Source: Shinisaurus crocodilurus
Lineage: Eukaryota > Chordata > Lepidosauria > Squamata > Shinisauridae
DNA: 64,000 nt
Assembly (NCBI GenBank): GCA_021292165.1
Contig: JAHFWL010000100.1
Coordinates: 1 to 64,000, forward strand
Direction: 5' to 3'
Positions 30,887 through 41,973 of the stretch are shown one piece after another (within the stretch, counting starts at the first letter, position 1; each line of letters starts with the position of its first letter). A model generated the notes under the pieces. The model had not been told where the DNA came from. It made no database searches and saw nothing but the letters and a program-made list of their open reading frames with translations. A program made the translations under genes and the position numbers.

Positions 30887-31429
30887 ATGTGTTTCTGTCC
30901 ATCACACCGATAGCTCCAAGACCGTGAAAGTTAGACACCTAAAACTTGGCATGCATACTAAAAAGATGCTAGAGATGTGCACTTCAGGGTTATTTTGTTT
31001 TTAACATGTATTAATCAATTTTAATTAATTTAAATGTGTCCAATGTGTCCATGTGGTTGAAGCCTGCATTTCAACTTCTGCCACTAGGTGGAGACCTCCC
31101 TAACAAGCACATAGATTTGCATTCCATACAGTTTGAAGCCACAGGAGATTAGTAGGCAGAGGGGCACAGTAATATGCCTGTCCTTCTACCCTGCTGTGAG
31201 AGGCAGCCTCACTCAGATATGTCCAACTCTCTAACATATGCATAAGTTTGCTTGCAGTCTCTGCTGTATCAGTGTAAGGGCTATTCCCACCCATGTGAAG
31301 CTGGGTCCATTTGCTAGTATGTATGTGTGTTCAGGTCTCCTCCATGCTACAAAAAGACCAAAAGAAAAGGTGCTGTATTTTATCATTTGTATTTTATTTA
31401 TTACATTTTTACCATTTGTATTGTATTTA
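30886..31429. other. No gene recognised
   Basis: The words gatagctccaagaccgtgaaa after the (TA)n run suggest an unnamed repeat, but no boundaries are visible. Confidence 0.35.
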
Positions 31430-31575
31430 TTTGTATCTTATTTATTACATGCTTCTTCCAAGGAGCTCAGGGTGGTGTATATGCTTTACCCTGTATGCCC
31501 ACAACAATCCTATGGGGTAGATTAAGCTGAGAGAGTGACTGGTCAAAGATCATCCAAAGAACTTCCTAGATGAAT
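31430..31575 (-). repeat. Possible MIR/tRNA-type SINE fragment
   Basis: Contains ccaaggagctcagggtggtg, then acaacaatcctatggggtag and gtgactggtcaaagatcatcc, an order familiar from MIR-like SINE cores in reverse orientation. Diverged. Confidence 0.4.
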
Positions 31576-31605
31576 AGGGGTCCCCAAGTCCCATTGCAAC
31601 ACAAT

Positions 31606-33322
31606 GGCTGGGTTCACACGTCACATCACTTTGACGTGCGCCGCTTTTGGTTTAGAGTTGCCCCAGGCCCCAGCTGTGCCCGACTAATGGTCAGGCACTG
31701 CGGGGGTCTGGAGGTGCTGCCTCTCCCCTCAGTCCTCTCTGGTCAGTATCCCAGAGGACACAGCAGGAGCAATGAGGGGAGACGAGTTGGGATGACAGCT
31801 AGAGAGAAGTGCCCAATCAGCACTTTTCACCAGCTGTTGGAGACTCCTTGTCCTTGCTCGGTGGGGCTGCGGTCCCTGTTGAGCAAGGGCAATGAGCCCC
31901 CCCGGCTGGCCCACCCCCAAACCCCACTCACCACTGCTGCCATCCGCCGCTGCCCACCTCCGCCACCGACTGCCCCCTTCAAGTGCAAAGAGGGCCCACA
32001 GCAGATGCTGGCATCGGCATCAGCGTGCACAACAGGGGGTCAGGCATGCACGCAGCAACCCTGCGTTGCGCACACCGACGCCGATGCTGTGGCTGTGCCT
32101 CCTCGCCCCCCCAATTTGCCTACCTGTTTCCACTGTGTTGTGCCACCCACGAGTGCCACTACCCAGCAGGAATGGGGGGGGGGGGGCGAACTGGGAGAGT
32201 GCTTCCTTTCCCTCCCGCCTCCCGTGCCAATAGCCCAGTTGGTCGATCAGCGCAGCAGGCGGGAGGGAAAAGAGGCGCAGGAAGAACTGCTCGAAAGGAA
32301 CACCAGCAACCGGCCCATTGACAAGCAGGGATGCGGCGAAGGGGTAGAGGAGCCTTACTCCCTTGCCGCATCCCCGCTTGTCCTTTTGCCCGGCAGTGGA
32401 GAGGAAGGAGCTAAAGAAGTTGTTTCTTCTCCATTGCCGGGTGAAAGAACAGGCGGCGACATGGCAAAGAGGTGGAGGAGCTGGCCAGAAGCCAGCCCAG
32501 CTGCCCCCCCCAAGCCCCACTCACTGCCACCGGCCACCCCTTCCCAAGTGGGAAAAGGACACATGCGTGGCAGACACTGCGGTGGTGGACACACACGCAA
32601 CGATGCCAGCCCCACCATGGCATCTGCCACACGCAGATGTGGAAGGGGCGGACGACGGCGGTGAGTGGGGCTCAGGGGGGGCAGGAGGGCTCTGATGTGT
32701 GCATCCTCCTGCCCAATCCCCGAGTGGGGAATGTGCAGGAGGAGCCACTTTCACCACCACCGCTGTCCTTTCAGCTGAAAGGACAGCAGCGGTGGCAGCG
32801 AAGGTGGCACAGTGGATCCAGGCACCCGGTCTCATTTGCTTTTGAAAGCAAGCGTGGCCGGAGTGCCTGGATCCCCTGCTCCACTGAAGTGCTTTTGGGC
32901 TTCCCCGTGCATTCCAGCTGATGCCGGGAGAGTAGGATTGCTCGCAAACAATCCCACTCTCATGACCTCAGCAGAAGTGCTGGTGGAAGCTGATGACAGC
33001 TGCGCTAAGTGATGCTTGGGCACTTGGCTGGCTGTCATCAGCCAGAGCCCCCTGGCCAGAGCAGCAGCCATTGTTTGCTGCTCTGCTCTATGCCCCCTTT
33101 GGCTTGCAGGAGGGTTTGTGCATTGCCTGGGTTCAGACGACATGCTAAACCTCAGTAGGGTAAGTAAACCCTACTGCAAGCCATGGTTCAGTAGGGTGGT
33201 TAAGGAGACTCTCCTTAATCACCCTAACTAAACCTTTCCGGGATCGCACAACACTTTAAACCTCAGTAGGTTTACTCACGCGGTAAACCTACTGAGGTTT
33301 AATGTGTCGTGCGAACCCAGTC
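31606..33322. mobile_element. Large GC-rich fold-back element
   Basis: The left end ggctgggttcacacgtcaca and right end tgtcgtgcgaacccag are inverted repeats related to those at 20233, 41974 and 62514. The left end has a subterminal hairpin (cacgtca/tgacgtg, 31617-31638). The interior is a chain of further hairpins, including the perfect ctgtcctttcagctgaaagg (24 nt, 32763-32786) and ggatccaggcac with gtgcctggatcc (32813-32873). A 364-codon open frame covers 31573-32664, but it is low-complexity, overlapped by frames in five other registers, and has no domain. No target duplication was found. A shorter element is nested at its right end, so the right boundary may belong to that one. Confidence 0.5.
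33127..33322. mobile_element. Fold-back element, complete short copy
   Basis: The left arm ctgggttcagacgacatgct, continuing aaacctcagtagg, and the right arm cctactgaggtttaatgtgt, continuing cgtgcgaacccag, pair at 28 of 33 positions. Inner stems repeat the cctcagtagg word (agtagggtaagtaaacccta; aacctcagtaggtttactca). No target duplication is seen. Confidence 0.75.
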
Positions 33323-33379
33323 ACTAACTGCTGAACAACTTTTTGTTGATTGCTCGGTGTACACACGCACATACATGCA

Positions 33380-34680
33380 CACGCACCCCTCTCCTAGCTT
33401 AACAATAGTGTGCTTTGTAATGGAGATGTTTGGTGCACCTTGGAAAGAAAACACCTCAAGTGTTTGCCAAAGTTTTCACTATGCTCCTTTGAATACAAGG
33501 GTGCAAAGCAAATCAATACTGCTGAAGAACTCTGTGGTGGCTTAAGAAGAAAATGGAGTGCCAAGGTTAAATACATATCATCTTTCTATCAAAAACATGA
33601 GCGTCTGACTTTTGTCTGCAGTTTAGTACACTCTGATGCCCTCAACTGCCCAGGTTCCTCCACCTCCATATCTTTGATTGCTTTCAACAGGGTGACACCT
33701 TCACTGGAGAGCTAACCCATATCCCTTTAAGCAATTTCATACTAAAGTGAATAGCTTTGGAGTTGGACCTTTTGACAAAACATGAACTGTCAGTCTGATC
33801 GGGCGTGTGATCACTGTGTCCTCCTTTCATCTCCTGTAGCGATCTCGCTCTCAAAGAAGTACAACTCGGTGATGGGGTATGACATTTCATTCTTAGAGGT
33901 CATCAATATTTCGTTGTCCACTGCAGGTTTCAAAGTCGTTCCCCCTCAATTTGCTCTGTTCAAGGACTTCATGAAATTCTTTTACAGAAGTGATGTTCAA
34001 AATGACTTCTCAGTCATTCTTAGGTACATCTTGAATCCTTTGACATATTGAATTTTAGATAAGACAACTTGACTTTTTTTTTTTTTTAAAGAATACCTCT
34101 GATGGCCCTCTGTAATTCTTGTCATCTGCTCAGTCAATTAAGAACAAATGCTATGTTTTGTTCATATATTTGCAATCCAAAATTCCAAGGTCCTTCCATC
34201 TGTCATCATTTCTCAAATGGGTCCGTGCCTGTAGTGGCAATGGAGATTACTCATCACTTGTTATGACTGGAATGGTCATCTTCTGGGTGATCCTGGTTGT
34301 TTCCTTGGCAAAAAAAAAGGGGGGATGGGGTGTTTCCTGCATATATTTGAATTGTCAGCAGATCCTAAGACCTGTTTTGGAGAAGCCCAACCTAACCACT
34401 GAGCTGTGGCATTAGTAGTGCTCAGTCAGGTTGTGTGCATGGAAGAGGGTGTAGAATGTGTTAAGTGTCATCATTATGGTGTCAATGTGATCACCACATG
34501 TTGACTGATGTCTTCCATGCATAGCTGATGTGAGGGCACCCTTGGCAGCAATGTTGTGATTGGTGGAAGATGGCCGTTTTTGTGGGTGGCAATGAGCTGA
34601 AGGAGGATCATTGTCGCTATGTAGCTGTAAATATGGTTTTTGTGCCTCCATCCTAAATGCCTGTAGAAAATAACATATTG
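33380..34680 (-). other. Unassigned stretch with weak coding-like frames
   Basis: The minus strand has broken frames with non-repetitive composition (for example ITELYFFESEIATGDERR near 33850 and an LLQLIATHKNGHLPP-like peptide near 34570). I recognise no family and there are stops and frameshifts throughout. It may be a decayed pseudogene or chance. Confidence 0.2.
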
Positions 34681-34957
34681 TTGTCCAAAATGTAATATAA
34701 TGTAGACCGTTGTGTATAACTGCTAGGCATAATCTCCCTGTTGCTGTATTTTATGCACCAACCCATCAGGATGAGAAAGAAATATTAAACATGTATCAAA
34801 AGTAAGCATCCTGCCAGTGTGAATACTTGTAAATCTGCAATTCAGCTGCTGAAACTAAGAGGCTGGCCCTTTGCAGTGTCTGAATGGGAGACTACCTGGG
34901 AGCCAAATGAGGCCATTCTGATTTACTTCAAGGATTTGCCAAGTATAGATAAGATAC
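34681..34957. other. No gene recognised
   Basis: AT-rich sequence without features. Confidence 0.4.
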
Positions 34958-34963
34958 AGAGAT

Positions 34964-34996
<33 letters not shown>
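34958..34996. repeat. (GA)n microsatellite
   Basis: gatagagata units followed by about 13 GA units. Confidence 0.9.
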
Positions 34997-35001
<5 letters not shown>

Positions 35002-35734
35002 GAGTGTGTGTCTTCATATTGTATGCCATAACAATGTAATTTCAATAGATATGCCCAAGAGAACCATGAAGTATCTCCTGGAATGTAATTCTGGCACTTA
35101 TTGTCTCTGAAACAACAGTCTGCTATGAAATTCCAAACACACACAGCTAACATCTGTGTGAAACTACCAATTTTCCTATGATGTCAGCTCTTTATTGTCT
35201 TGTTTTGTCCCATCTGTAAACAGCAAACACAGAATCATCAAATGTGCGGGCAAATAACTAATAGCTGCTGATTAAATTATAGCCTCCTGATTATCTTTGA
35301 ATCGAGAGGCCAATTATTAATTACTGTAACTTACTTTTAGATTCTGTTCATGACCTTGGATACATTCTGCTCTTGAACAGATGAGTAAACAAACAAAAAA
35401 AATGACTTAGTGTGCAAGGATGTTGAAGGAAACTGAAACATATTCAAGGTCACAAATGCTCATCTATGCAATCTTGCTGGTTTCTGGGCCAGTTTATTGA
35501 ACATTAATCAATAAATATCTGGATAGAACTAAAGCTGAAAAATAAAGGAATCTATGCACACAGCACTCTATGGATAACATACGATCATGGAGCAGTGCTA
35601 GCAAATTTGTGCTCGCATGTACCAATGCTAGTGCAACATCATTGATGCTAGGTAGTATGAAGCGGGAAAACAGCGATTTGCCACATTTTGGTGGCAAATT
35701 TCCACTTTTTCCCTTTGCACTAGCAAGCCCTAAT
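34997..35734. other. Repeat-poor stretch, possible conserved noncoding DNA
   Basis: Around 35180-35370 the sequence is even in composition and contains homeodomain-like words (aattattaattactg) without repeats. From about 35560 a small inverted repeat (atttgccaca..tggtggcaaatt) appears. Confidence 0.25.
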
Positions 35735-36201
35735 AATGTTCTTTGCCGAGCCAAATTCAAGGTGTTGGTGTTGACCTTTAAAACCCTGTACGGCTCCGGT
35801 CCAGTCTATCTCAAGGAGCACCTCCAGCAACATCAAGTAGGCCGCTCAACAAGATCCGCCACGGATGGACTTCTCCCTGTCCCATCAGCCAGAGAAACCA
35901 GGCTGGTGGGGACTAGGAGGAGGGCCTTTTCTGTGGCAGCCTCCAATTTATGGAACTCTCTCCCCAGTGACCTCCACCATGCCCCTTCCTTGATTAGTTT
36001 CCGCCGGGCATTAAAAACATGGCTTTTCAGGCGGGAATATGGGGTGGGTTAGGATTTTTAATTGTGTTTTATACTCTGTGTGTGTGTGTGTTTCTCCCCC
36101 CCCCCCGTATTTTATTGCACTGTACATCGCTCAGAGTGGCCGGATGTCTGGCCAGATGGGCGATTCATAAATATAATAAATAATAAATAAATAAATAAAT
36201 A
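35735..36201 (+). pseudogene. L2-clade LINE, reverse transcriptase C-terminal fragment and tail
   Basis: The frame gives CRAKFKVLVLTFKTLYGSGP, VYLKEHLQQHQVGRSTRSAT, RRRAFSVAASNLWNSLPSDL and RRALKTWLFRREYG. This is the typical end of an L2-type ORF2 (about 95 residues of a protein normally near 1,000). The 3' region has a (TG)n at about 36077-36090, a C run, gtacatcgctcagagtggcc, gccagatgggcgattcataa and a (TAAA)n tail. It is 5'-truncated, as usual for target-primed reverse transcription. Confidence 0.85.
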
Positions 36202-36427
36202 GTATTGGTTTATGCTAGCACAAAGTCATTAGTTCTAGCATGTTGCCCCCATTGGATACTATGCTTTTATTCCACAACAATTAATCTGCAATAATCACTA
36301 GCCTCTGATTGCATACTCTGTCTGAAAATAATGAATTCCCACTTCAGCTTTAAGTATTCATTAACTGGGTGGAGAGAGAGAAAAATGTAAAGTTCTGTAT
36401 TCTTGGGGATACAGTTTTCTTAACAGT
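36202..36427. other. No gene recognised
   Basis: Short unique-looking interval. Confidence 0.4.
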
Positions 36428-36435
36428 GGTCTGTG

Positions 36436-36808
36436 TAGGGGTGGGTAACCTGCCTGGCACTCGACTCGTGGCTCGTGAGCCGAGCGCTCCTGCTGCATGA
36501 GCCGAGCCGAGTGCAAGTGGCAGCTGAGGCACTCGCTGGACTTCCAGGTCCCCGGCTCTACATAAAATAAATTATGTTTAAAATGGCCTAATTTGCACAA
36601 ATTAGGCTGAGATTTGTGCAAATTACACACATTGTGGTTGTTCTTAATGTATCTTACACCATTTTCTACGTAAACAACGTAGCGCCAGAAACCGGAAGTC
36701 AAATGCGAGTCAAGCTGGGGAAAAGGTAGGGCGAGCGGAGCTTGCGGGGTCAAGCCCAGTGAATTTGGCGGACTTCCACCCCCCAATCGAGTTCCACGCA
36801 CATCCCTA
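36436..36808. mobile_element. hAT element, 'tagggatgt' family
   Basis: The left end taggggtgggtaacctgcc and right end cacgcacatcccta resemble those at 23601-24099. The flanks ggtctgtg (36428-36435) and ggtccgca (36809-36816) agree at five of eight positions, with the rest being C/T or G/A transitions. Fold-back arms carry the aaaccggaagtc and acttccaggtccc words. Confidence 0.75.
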
Positions 36809-36998
36809 GGTCCGCATAACCTGACCAAAGGTAGTCAGGTTCTATAAATATATATATATGGTAGCACTTAGCAATAATAGCTTCACACTTATGGACCATA
36901 TATGGTCAGTGTGGCCATGGCATTACATGCACAAACCTAAATAACATGGAAGTGTGGAAATTCTTTCTATCTATCCATCTGTCTCTTTTTCTCTCTCT
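36809..36998. other. No gene recognised
   Basis: AT-rich with a small (TA)n near 36848-36858. Confidence 0.4.
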
Positions 36999-37009
36999 CT
37001 TTCTCCAAC

Positions 37010-37031
37010 ACACACACACACACACACACAC
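37010..37031. repeat. (CA)n microsatellite
   Basis: About eleven CA units preceded by a CT-rich stretch. Confidence 0.9.
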
Positions 37032-38239
37032 TGTTAGGGGAAAAGTGCAATATTTGGTCAAAGTCTTTTTATTTGGTCAATTAAAATATGGCAAAGAAAA
37101 TTGTTTTGGAAGATGGATTTGGCCTGCAGGCTGTCAGTTGGCTCTGGCTGTCGCCGAAGTAGAGAATCGCCAGGTGTAATTCAGTATATATCAGATCAAT
37201 GGAACCACATCAGTGAAATTTAAGAGGAATTTAGTCATTGAAACCATGCTTTGTTGTTTAACTAGTTGATCTGTTTCTGTGCAGACTTGCATGCCAAAAC
37301 TAGATGCATTGAGGCATTACAAGTGCTGTGCCACTTCGTTTTTAAAGGTATATAAAGTGCTGTATAATTTATCATCTTCTTTTTTTATGCTGTTATTGGC
37401 AAATTGCACACTTCTTGGTGCAATTTCCTGCAGTTGGAATGACTGTGCATCCCACTGGCCATAATTCTTTCTAATGTCTGAAGCCAGTCTTGGGTTCTGA
37501 AAATAATCATTATATGGCAGTTAGGAATGCATTCTACAAAAGGACATGAAGCACTTCCTGCGGTAACCATCAGCTTCTTCCATCCCTTCCTTGTATTTAC
37601 ATCCATTTGCATTCTTTGTAAAGGACACTGAAATGAAAAGTGTTGTACCTAGAGAGGAAGGTAGCTGATCCAAGCAGTGTGTGAAAGTGGCCTCTGTGCT
37701 TTCACAGATTGAGAAATTGTGTTGCAGCATTATTTGCTAAGGGTAGATTTACTTTCTTTGCGCAGGAATATAGGATATTCAAACAATCTGAACCCCAGCT
37801 TGATATGCATTCAGGGCTCTCTTAATGAAGTACTTGCTTACTATTGCCTCAGGAGTCCATGAAGAAATCCCCTAGTTCTGCATGTCGAAAGATGTTAAAC
37901 ACTTCAGAAAATATCATCTAGAGGGAAGGAAGCATGAAGTGCAGTTTTGCCTGGATGCTCTTCTGATAACCCTCACCCCTCTGCTTGTCACTTCCAATTA
38001 TGTCAGCGACACTCTTTGAAGATGCGAATGGTTACCTACATGCTAATAACACTTTCCACTTGTATTCACAAGCAAGGGATGCACAGAGAGAGGCAAGCCT
38101 AGCCAGAAGAAGCCCACCAAATGTCCTGCGAAGGAAAGTATGATCTCCCTTTGAGGCATGAAATAGTGGAGAGCACGTGGGCTTGGGTCGTTTTGTTCAT
38201 ATCTTCCAGACAGAAATCCTGGGATATAGTTTTAATTGT
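37032..38239. other. Unique-looking intergenic sequence, no gene
   Basis: About 1.2 kb with no repeat recognised and only short open frames without domains. Confidence 0.45.
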
Positions 38240-38254
38240 TTAAAATTGTTATAT

Positions 38255-38737
38255 ATTTCTATGTACTGCACTGGCTACCAGTTGCTTGCCGAGCCGAATT
38301 CAAGGTGTTGGTTTTGACCTTTAAAACCCTATATGGCTCCAGTCTAGTTTATCTCAAGGAGCGTCTCCAGCAACACCAAGTAGACCGCTCAACAAGATCT
38401 GCCACAGACAGCCTTCTCCTGGTCCCTTCAGCCAGAGCAGCTAGACTGGTGGGGATGAGGAAGAGGGCCTTTTCTGTGGCGGCCCCCATACTGTGGAACT
38501 CTCTCCCTAGTGACCTCCGCCATCCATGCCCCCTCTCTGCTGAGCTTCCGCCGCTCACTAAAAACATGGCTATTCAGGCGGGAATATGGAGTGGGTTAAG
38601 ATTTTAAAATTTTATACTGTTTTAAATGTATTTTATATTTTATTATGTTGTACATCGCCCAGAGTGGCTGGTTTGCCGGCCAGATGGGCGATTCATAAAT
38701 ACAACAAATAAATAAATAAATAAATAAATAAATAAAT
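38255..38737 (+). pseudogene. L2-clade LINE, reverse transcriptase C-terminal fragment and tail
   Basis: The frame encodes LHWLPVACRAEFKVLVLTFK, VYLKERLQQHQVDRSTRSAT, KRAFSVAAPILWNSLPSDLR and then, after a frameshift, the KTWLFRREYG-like end. The tail has gtacatcgcccagagtggct, gccagatgggcgattcataa and (TAAA)n. Same family as 35735-36201, but with a different set of substitutions. Confidence 0.85.
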
Positions 38738-39003
38738 GGTTTTTATATTATGTTATTATATTGTATTTTTCAGGTTTTAATCTCTGTAAACTGCCTATAT
38801 TGGGCAGTATAGAAATGTAATTAATGCATCCACGAATGAAAGAACATTCGATATAGTCAATATGGACAAGTCTGACATCACTATTCCTATTTGGTGATAG
38901 TGTCAAAGCTACAATGCCAACCTGAAAATATCCACCACTTAAGAATCCATTAGGGATAATAAATGGGAAAGGCAGGAGAACTTGGCCCTGGGCGGCGGCG
39001 GCC
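38738..39003. repeat. Possible second L2-type tail, then unique sequence
   Basis: The words ctgtaaactgcctatattgg and gcagtatagaaatgtaatta (38780-38825) are another L2-type 3' end placed just after the first tail. A GGC run occurs at 38991-39002. Confidence 0.45.
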
Positions 39004-39360
39004 TAGGGATGGGTGAATGAGCCATATTCAAGATCACTAGGATTCTCTGACTGTCATGTTGCCGTTCGTCTTCGGGTTTGTGATCGCGGCTCACTCTGTG
39101 CAAATGGGAAAATTGTAAAAATCAAGCATCAATAAAATATGAAATTTGCGAAAACTTTCCTGGATTTATGCAAATCTCTAATTTGTGCAACTTTCCTCTA
39201 TAGATTAAAGCAGGGCTTTTAGTCTGCGTGGGAAATTTGCACAAAATTAAACTGGGAAAGTTTACGCAAATCGAACACAAGCACATGTCTGGCAATTTGC
39301 AAACATTTTTGGTGGACACATGCTCATGATTGAAATTCTCATACCCCAGTCCTCTGAAAA
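39004..39360. mobile_element. Probable hAT element, 'tagggatg' family, right end unclear
   Basis: Starts tagggatgggtgaatgagcc at 39004, with repeated tttgcgaaaactttcc- and aatttgtgcaactttcc-type words inside. No matching right end or duplication was fixed. Confidence 0.45.
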
Positions 39361-39827
39361 TCTAGATCCTGCTCCTTTGGTGCACACTGCCTTGCTCGGT
39401 GTTCCTTAGGCTCAAAGTACATGTTACTGACAAATTATGAATGAGTTCTCTCTCTCTCTGAGTCTCGCTTATAATGTGTAGCTGGTGGAGTGGGGGGAAT
39501 GTGAAATTCTGTCATTGTGTTAGCACTTTCCTGCCCCCACCCATTCAGCAAGCAAATGATTGGTGGACATGCTAAAATGATTTTATTTTATTTTGTTATC
39601 TTTTCTCAAATCATTTATTTTTAAATGACACATTACAGAGTCACTCTAAATGTCAATGATGAGAAGTGAAATCTTAAATCAGGGTAGGGCAGTTAGGTCC
39701 TTGGCTTAATTTCATGTGGACCTCAGCCTGATTTAAAAAACCTTCTGCATGTGATCATACCTCTGGCAAGAGTGACCTGTGCCTTTTCCGGCTCTCTGCT
39801 GCATGGGAGGGAAGGAAGGGGGAGGGA
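39361..39827. other. No gene recognised
   Basis: Unique-looking, with a purine-rich run just before the next element. Confidence 0.45.
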
Positions 39828-39835
39828 GAGGAAAG

Positions 39836-40529
39836 CAGGGATGGGGACTCGGACTCCAAGACTCGACTCGTGAGTCGGACTGAGTCCCCCCTCTGACACG
39901 AGTCAGACTCGAGTCCCAATATTTTTAATGGGACTCGAGACTCGACTTGGGACTCGAGACCAAGGACTCGTGTTCCAAAATCATGTTCCTCAAATGCAAC
40001 ATGGATAGGTTTTAGGAAGTACAGCAAGTTTATTTTTTAAAATCATTTTCCTAAATTGCAACCTTTCAGACATTTTGGGTTTGGCTGCCTCTGCCTGCCT
40101 GTTTGGGGTTCCCTGCCTCCTCTGCCTGCCTGCCTGGTCTCTTCTTAACCAGTTCCACAGTTTGAATTGTCCAAGACAAAGGCCTCTGCCTGCCTGTTTT
40201 GGGCAGAGCCTGCCTCCTCTGCCTGTCTGGTTATTTTGGGTTTGTCTGCCTGGTCTGTTCTTGCCAAAATCAGTTGCAGAGTTTTGAAATAAAAAGGCAC
40301 ACTTGTGCCTAGAATTTATTTAAGCCACACATCTGAAATAGCCTTATTTTGTTGGGAACCCCCCCCCCCCATTGATTTTAATAGGGACTCGTGGAGTCAG
40401 CTTTGGGAGTGACTCGTGACTCATGAGTCACCATTTTGGACCAAGGACTCAGACTCGGACTCGAGACTCGGGTCCAAAGACTCATGACTCAACTCGTGAC
40501 TCGAAACCAAGGACTCTTCAACATCCCTG
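39836..40529. mobile_element. hAT element with GACTCG-word subterminal arrays
   Basis: The left end cagggatggggactcggact and right end gactcttcaacatccctg are flanked by a perfect 8-bp repeat, gaggaaag, at 39828-39835 and 40530-40537. Both subterminal regions (about 39845-39970 and 40385-40515) are packed with actcg, gactcgagac and actcgtgactc words. The middle (40060-40270) is rich in ctgcctgcctg. No transposase is encoded; the open frames across it are compositional. At 694 bp it is the longest hAT copy here with an undisputed duplication and no nested insert. Confidence 0.95.
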
Positions 40530-40537
40530 GAGGAAAG

Positions 40538-40973
40538 AGAGTGGAAGAAAGAGTGGGAGAAACAGAGGTAAGCCACTTACTTTTGGTTCTGGCCCTGCCC
40601 ACCACTGGCTTCCATTCCATTTATCACCAACATGAAGCCCTTCACAGTTTACTCATGAGGGAATGCTGCCCTCAAATAGAAAAAGTTGCCCATCTATGTC
40701 TTAAATGCTTCTTTGCATTCTTTGTCAGCTTAGGATGTCCCGTCTTTCTGGGGAAACTTGAACAAGCAGATCTCTTAGTTTCAGTTACTCATCTATAAAA
40801 TAAGTAAAATAACTACCTACCATAGCAATACTTTTGTGGGATTAGGGGGAGGAGAGAATCGTAAACTTCTGTATCAGTTAAACATTTTATGCAAAAGACA
40901 GGTAATAAAACAATGACAAATGATCTGGGATTGACTAGGCTCAGAAAATGGGATGGAACTGATAATAGATCTG
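40538..40973. other. No gene recognised
   Basis: A 120-codon plus-strand frame at 40436-40798 starts inside the hAT element and has no domain. Confidence 0.4.
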
Positions 40974-41318
40974 AGAGCTAAACTACATGCCACATTCAAT
41001 ATGTAGTGTGTGTGCAGCTGATTCTCATGTTTTTTCTTGCCTCGGTGCTAGCATGGGCCCCCCTGAGCTGGACTGAGAACCACTCATGGGGATCAGCAAT
41101 TTAAACCTTCCTACCCAGCCACTCTCCCACTAAATTTTCCCCCTGGCAAGGATGGATGAATTTAGCGGTGGGGAGTGACTGGGTTGGAAAGTTGAAACCT
41201 CCCATAACCATGCACAGTGTCACCAATCTAGAGCAGGGCCCACATGCTCTCACTGAGGTAAGAAAAACTGTGAGTCAGCTGTATGCTATGTATTTAATGT
41301 AGCATGTAGTTTGGCCCT
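40974..41318. mobile_element. Fold-back MITE with 'aRRgccaaactacatg' ends, copy 1
   Basis: The left arm agagctaaactacatgccac and right arm gtagcatgtagtttggccct form inverted repeats; a second pair of inner words (cagctgattctcatg; gtgagtcagctgta) supports it. No clear target duplication. Confidence 0.6.
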
Positions 41319-41413
41319 AACTAGGGCACTTTGGGGTGTTTTAAAGAGATGCAGTATTTGTAAGTACAACTACTTACATACATTTGTTGAACTGTGGGTT
41401 GTTCCATCTAGAG

Positions 41414-41549
41414 CAGGGGTCTCCAAACTTGGGTCACCATATGTTGCTGGCCTACAGCTCCCAGCATACCCAGCCAGCATGGCTAATGGCAAGAGATTCT
41501 GGGAGGTGTAGTCAAACAACATCTGGGGATCCAAGGTTGGAGAGCCCTG
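41414..41549. mobile_element. hAT palindromic MITE ('ccagatgtt' family) with perfect duplication
   Basis: The arms caggggtctccaaacttggg and its mirror ggatccaaggttggagagcc bound a 136-bp fold-back, flanked by atctagag at 41406-41413 and 41550-41557. Confidence 0.95.
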
Positions 41550-41557
41550 ATCTAGAG

Positions 41558-41811
41558 AGAACATAGGAAACCAGGGTTCTTCTCATTCAATGTTTTCTCT
41601 TTCCTACATTTTTCTAAAGTGAAAGCACAATTCACCTGTGAATATAGTGCTTCGAGAATCTTTTAAGACATCAGTGAATAACTTGTCTTTGTTGGAGTCA
41701 TATAGCATGTTTCAACATAATATCTTTCACCATAGTAATGCTCATGATGTAAATTGGACGGCTCCTGTTAGGTATCATTGCAAATAGCACAAGTGAAATA
41801 AAAGAATAGAG
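41558..41811. other. No gene recognised
   Basis: Short AT-rich interval. Confidence 0.4.
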
Positions 41812-41966
41812 CAGCTTTCCCCAGCCTGGTGCTCTCGCGTTGTGTTGGACTGCAACTCCCATCATCTCCAGCCAGCATGGACATGGCCCACCCCATGACC
41901 ATGCTGGCTGGGAATGCTGGAAGTTACAGTTCAACACATCTGGAGGGCACAGGTTGGGAAATGTTG
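41812..41966. mobile_element. hAT palindromic MITE ('ccagatgtt' family)
   Basis: A fold-back with actgcaactcccatcatc, gccagcatgg and the mirrored ccatgctggctgg and catctggagggcac. The flanks agree poorly (five of eight). It ends seven bases before the next fold-back element begins. Confidence 0.8.
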
Positions 41967-41973
41967 TAACAAA

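Noticed and set aside
31570..32664. 364-codon open frame, the longest in the window
   Set aside because: It lies in a GC-rich hairpin-rich repeat, overlaps long frames in most other registers, is low-complexity and shows no domain. Composition alone explains it.
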